From: Solea solea
Taxonomy: Eukaryota > Chordata > Actinopteri > Pleuronectiformes > Soleidae
Reading direction: 5' to 3'
Assembly: GCF_958295425.1 (NCBI RefSeq)
Contig: NC_081142.1
Location: 18,719,030 to 18,783,029 of the forward strand
Length of the DNA stretch: 64,000 nt
Made by a program: the position numbers and the translations under genes. Below, one piece after another: positions 62,333 to 64,000 of the stretch; the first letter of the stretch is position 1; each line of letters begins with the position of its first letter. The notes under the pieces were generated by a model, which did not search any database, had not been told where the DNA came from, and was given only the letters and a program-made list of their open reading frames with translations.

Positions 62333-63555
62333 TAATGCTGCACATGATCCATCAGTGTAACATGCTATAGCTGCACCATCATCTGGAATATGTGGAGCAC
62401 TTTCAATCTATGTATGCTACTTTATTTAATATTCCTGTAACACAGAAATGTATATGTAGGACATTTCAGTTAATCATACACTCACATCTGTCAGCTGCTT
62501 TTACCTCTTTGAGTTAACTAACTCACACACATGAGATTTAAAATACTGGATTAATTAGCTTTACTTATTTACTAAGAGGCTTCTACACAGGATGTAACCT
62601 GACTGTTATACAGGAGGTACATTTACATACAGTAGCTGTTGCCTCATTAATATTACACACTCTCCGTGTAATTGTAGTGATGTTTCTCCTTTCCGTTGTT
62701 TGCTGTTCCCTCATATTTCCCATCTTTAATCATTATTTCTGTGACTGACATTATGAAAAAAAAAGAAAGGTTATTTAAACATTGATGTGTGACAGTTGCC
62801 CTTTTACTGTATGCAATGTAGCCCTGCACACAGAAACAGAAACACAACCATGTATTGTGTGCCCACAGTAAATCTTCTTGTAATCTTGTAACCTTTCACA
62901 TTTTACCATTTTAGAACATTTTTAATTTTTCTTACACATTCCCATCGGGTGAAGACATGGCAACACTCAAAGGTCATGAATTTCAGGAAGAGTTGATACT
63001 TTATTAAATCAAATTAATATTTACTTGTGTTTAAAAGCAGAAGTTATATCAGTAAAGTTCCCCGTTTTAAAATCAGCAACTGATATAATGGCCTCCAAAA
63101 TCTTAAATCTCTCCGCTCAGTTCCCTCCTGGAAACTTTAAACGTATATAAATGATTAGTAAACACCAACAATACCTGAACAGAAGTATAAACACTACCTG
63201 TCTGCTGATTACACCAGCATGAGGTTTCATCTGCTCCATGCTGATCACTGCAGTTGCTGTTCTCCATGTATCATCACAGATAATCACTGACAGCCCAACC
63301 CCTGCAGGGATTGACCCTCTGCTCATAGGATCTCTCTTTTCATCATTGTCCAGTCCGGTCTAATGGAAATTGATGTTCCCTGTGACCAGATAAATATATA
63401 ATGACATGATGTCAAGGTTCTCCGTGTCCACTTCTTCTGCTGGATTATCTTTCCGTCTCACTGTTGTTTTCTCCTTCTCTGTCTGCACTCTGGTTTATTG
63501 ATGAAGGCCGTTGGGACTTTAGTGGAGGCCTGTTATTTCAGCTCTAGTTCCTTTG

Positions 63556-63580
63556 CACACACACACACACACACACACAC
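63556..63580 (+). repeat. (CA)12 microsatellite
   Basis: Uninterrupted CA run in intron. Confidence 0.9.
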
Positions 63581-63887
63581 TGCTGGCCTACTTTTTAGGT
63601 CTTTTCCCTTTGGACAGGTTTGGTCACAGAGAGAGATCACACAGTTCAGAGGCAATACACCTAACAGTGACATCAGAAACACACACATAGATGTTTGAAC
63701 CCGCAGAGTCTTCAGTTCAAAATCCATAAAATGTTGTTGCATAATTCAAAGCAATACAAAATACCTTGAATTCATTCATCAGTGTCTACATCATTGCAAA
63801 TATGTCGCTCTGTACATGCTCCTCCTGTTTGCTCTGCTCTTTATGAACGAACGTGTGACAGGAAGTGTGCTTCTCTCCTGTCCGCAG

Positions 63888-64000
63888 AGCGCTGTTCGAC
63901 TACGACGGCAGTGCGGCGGATCTGAGCGCGCCCAATCAGGCCCTACCTTTTCACTTTGGGGACATCCTCCATGTGAGCAGTGCCGGGGAAGAGGAGTGGT
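63888..64000 (+). CDS. dlg1: SH3 domain, first part (runs off the window)
   Basis: The acceptor CTGTCCGCAG is followed by one base completing Arg, then [20 protein letters not shown], then [17 protein letters not shown] and a first base of the next codon. ALFDYD is the conserved SH3 opening and FGDILHV the second strand; EEEW aligns with the family's DDEWW. The n-Src-like part reads [17 protein letters not shown], where DLG1 has KTKDSGLPSQGLNFKF, so this copy is unusually divergent here. In the full protein the SH3 pairs with the guanylate-kinase-like domain, which lies beyond the window. Confidence 0.95.

Larger units (their letters stand above)
56417..63887 (+). other. Intron between post-PDZ3 helix and SH3
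   Basis: 7.5 kb of non-coding sequence. It contains (AGC)10 at 57329-57358, a CT tract near 57865-57890, a (GT)n tract at 60189-60228, a LINE-tail-like repeat (60783-61020), a Harbinger-like element (61731-62332) and a (CA)12 tract at 63556-63580. The remainder looks unique. Confidence 0.7.

Overview
The window is intronic and exonic DNA from a ray-finned fish nuclear genome, probably a percomorph teleost. Compact exons with GT-AG introns are separated by kilobases of non-coding sequence. The introns are packed with CA, GA and GATA microsatellites and with dispersed repeats I recognise as teleost families: hAT-type and Harbinger-type non-autonomous DNA elements, a tRNA-like SINE, and LINE tails. 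No bacterial, viral or organellar gene was seen.

One protein-coding gene is supported, on the + strand, running off both ends of the window. It is a DLG-family MAGUK scaffold (SAP97/PSD-95 class). Exon by exon it gives the KYRYQDED-type N-terminal linker (5151-5474), the ANPPP linker exon (33358-33411), VNGTEADYEYEE (35424-35474), PDZ1 (36785-36909 and 37496-37665), PDZ2 (38466-38602 and 39259-39403), the PDZ2-PDZ3 linker (40630-40762), PDZ3 (43640-43796 and 44454-44556), the post-PDZ3 helix (56302-56416) and the start of SH3 (63888 to the window end). All junction phases agree. Diagnostic residues ([40 protein letters not shown]) favour dlg1 over dlg2, dlg3 or dlg4. Teleosts carry two dlg1 copies, and I cannot tell which this is. 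The rest of SH3, the HOOK region and the guanylate-kinase-like domain lie beyond 64000. Any L27 exons lie before position 1.

The most interesting part is the 5' half. Two further exons look like alternative first exons: one starting MNYIFGNN (15463-15732) and one encoding a 315-residue His/Ser/Pro/Gln-rich head with a 9-residue tandem repeat (29275-30219). A candidate 41-codon cassette exon (8739-8861) sits between the KYR exon and the first of these. All four upstream exons end in a CAG codon followed directly by a GT donor in phase 0. Each can therefore join the same phase-0 acceptor at 33358, so one locus could make several proteins differing only at the N-terminus.

The remaining sequence is intron and flank. 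Notable mobile elements are a complete 1010-bp hAT-like element with a perfect 8-bp target duplication (24102-25111), a 602-bp Harbinger-like element flanked by TAA (61731-62332), and a ~1.2-kb terminal-inverted-repeat element flanked by TAGGAC that contains two strong palindromes (46695-47916).
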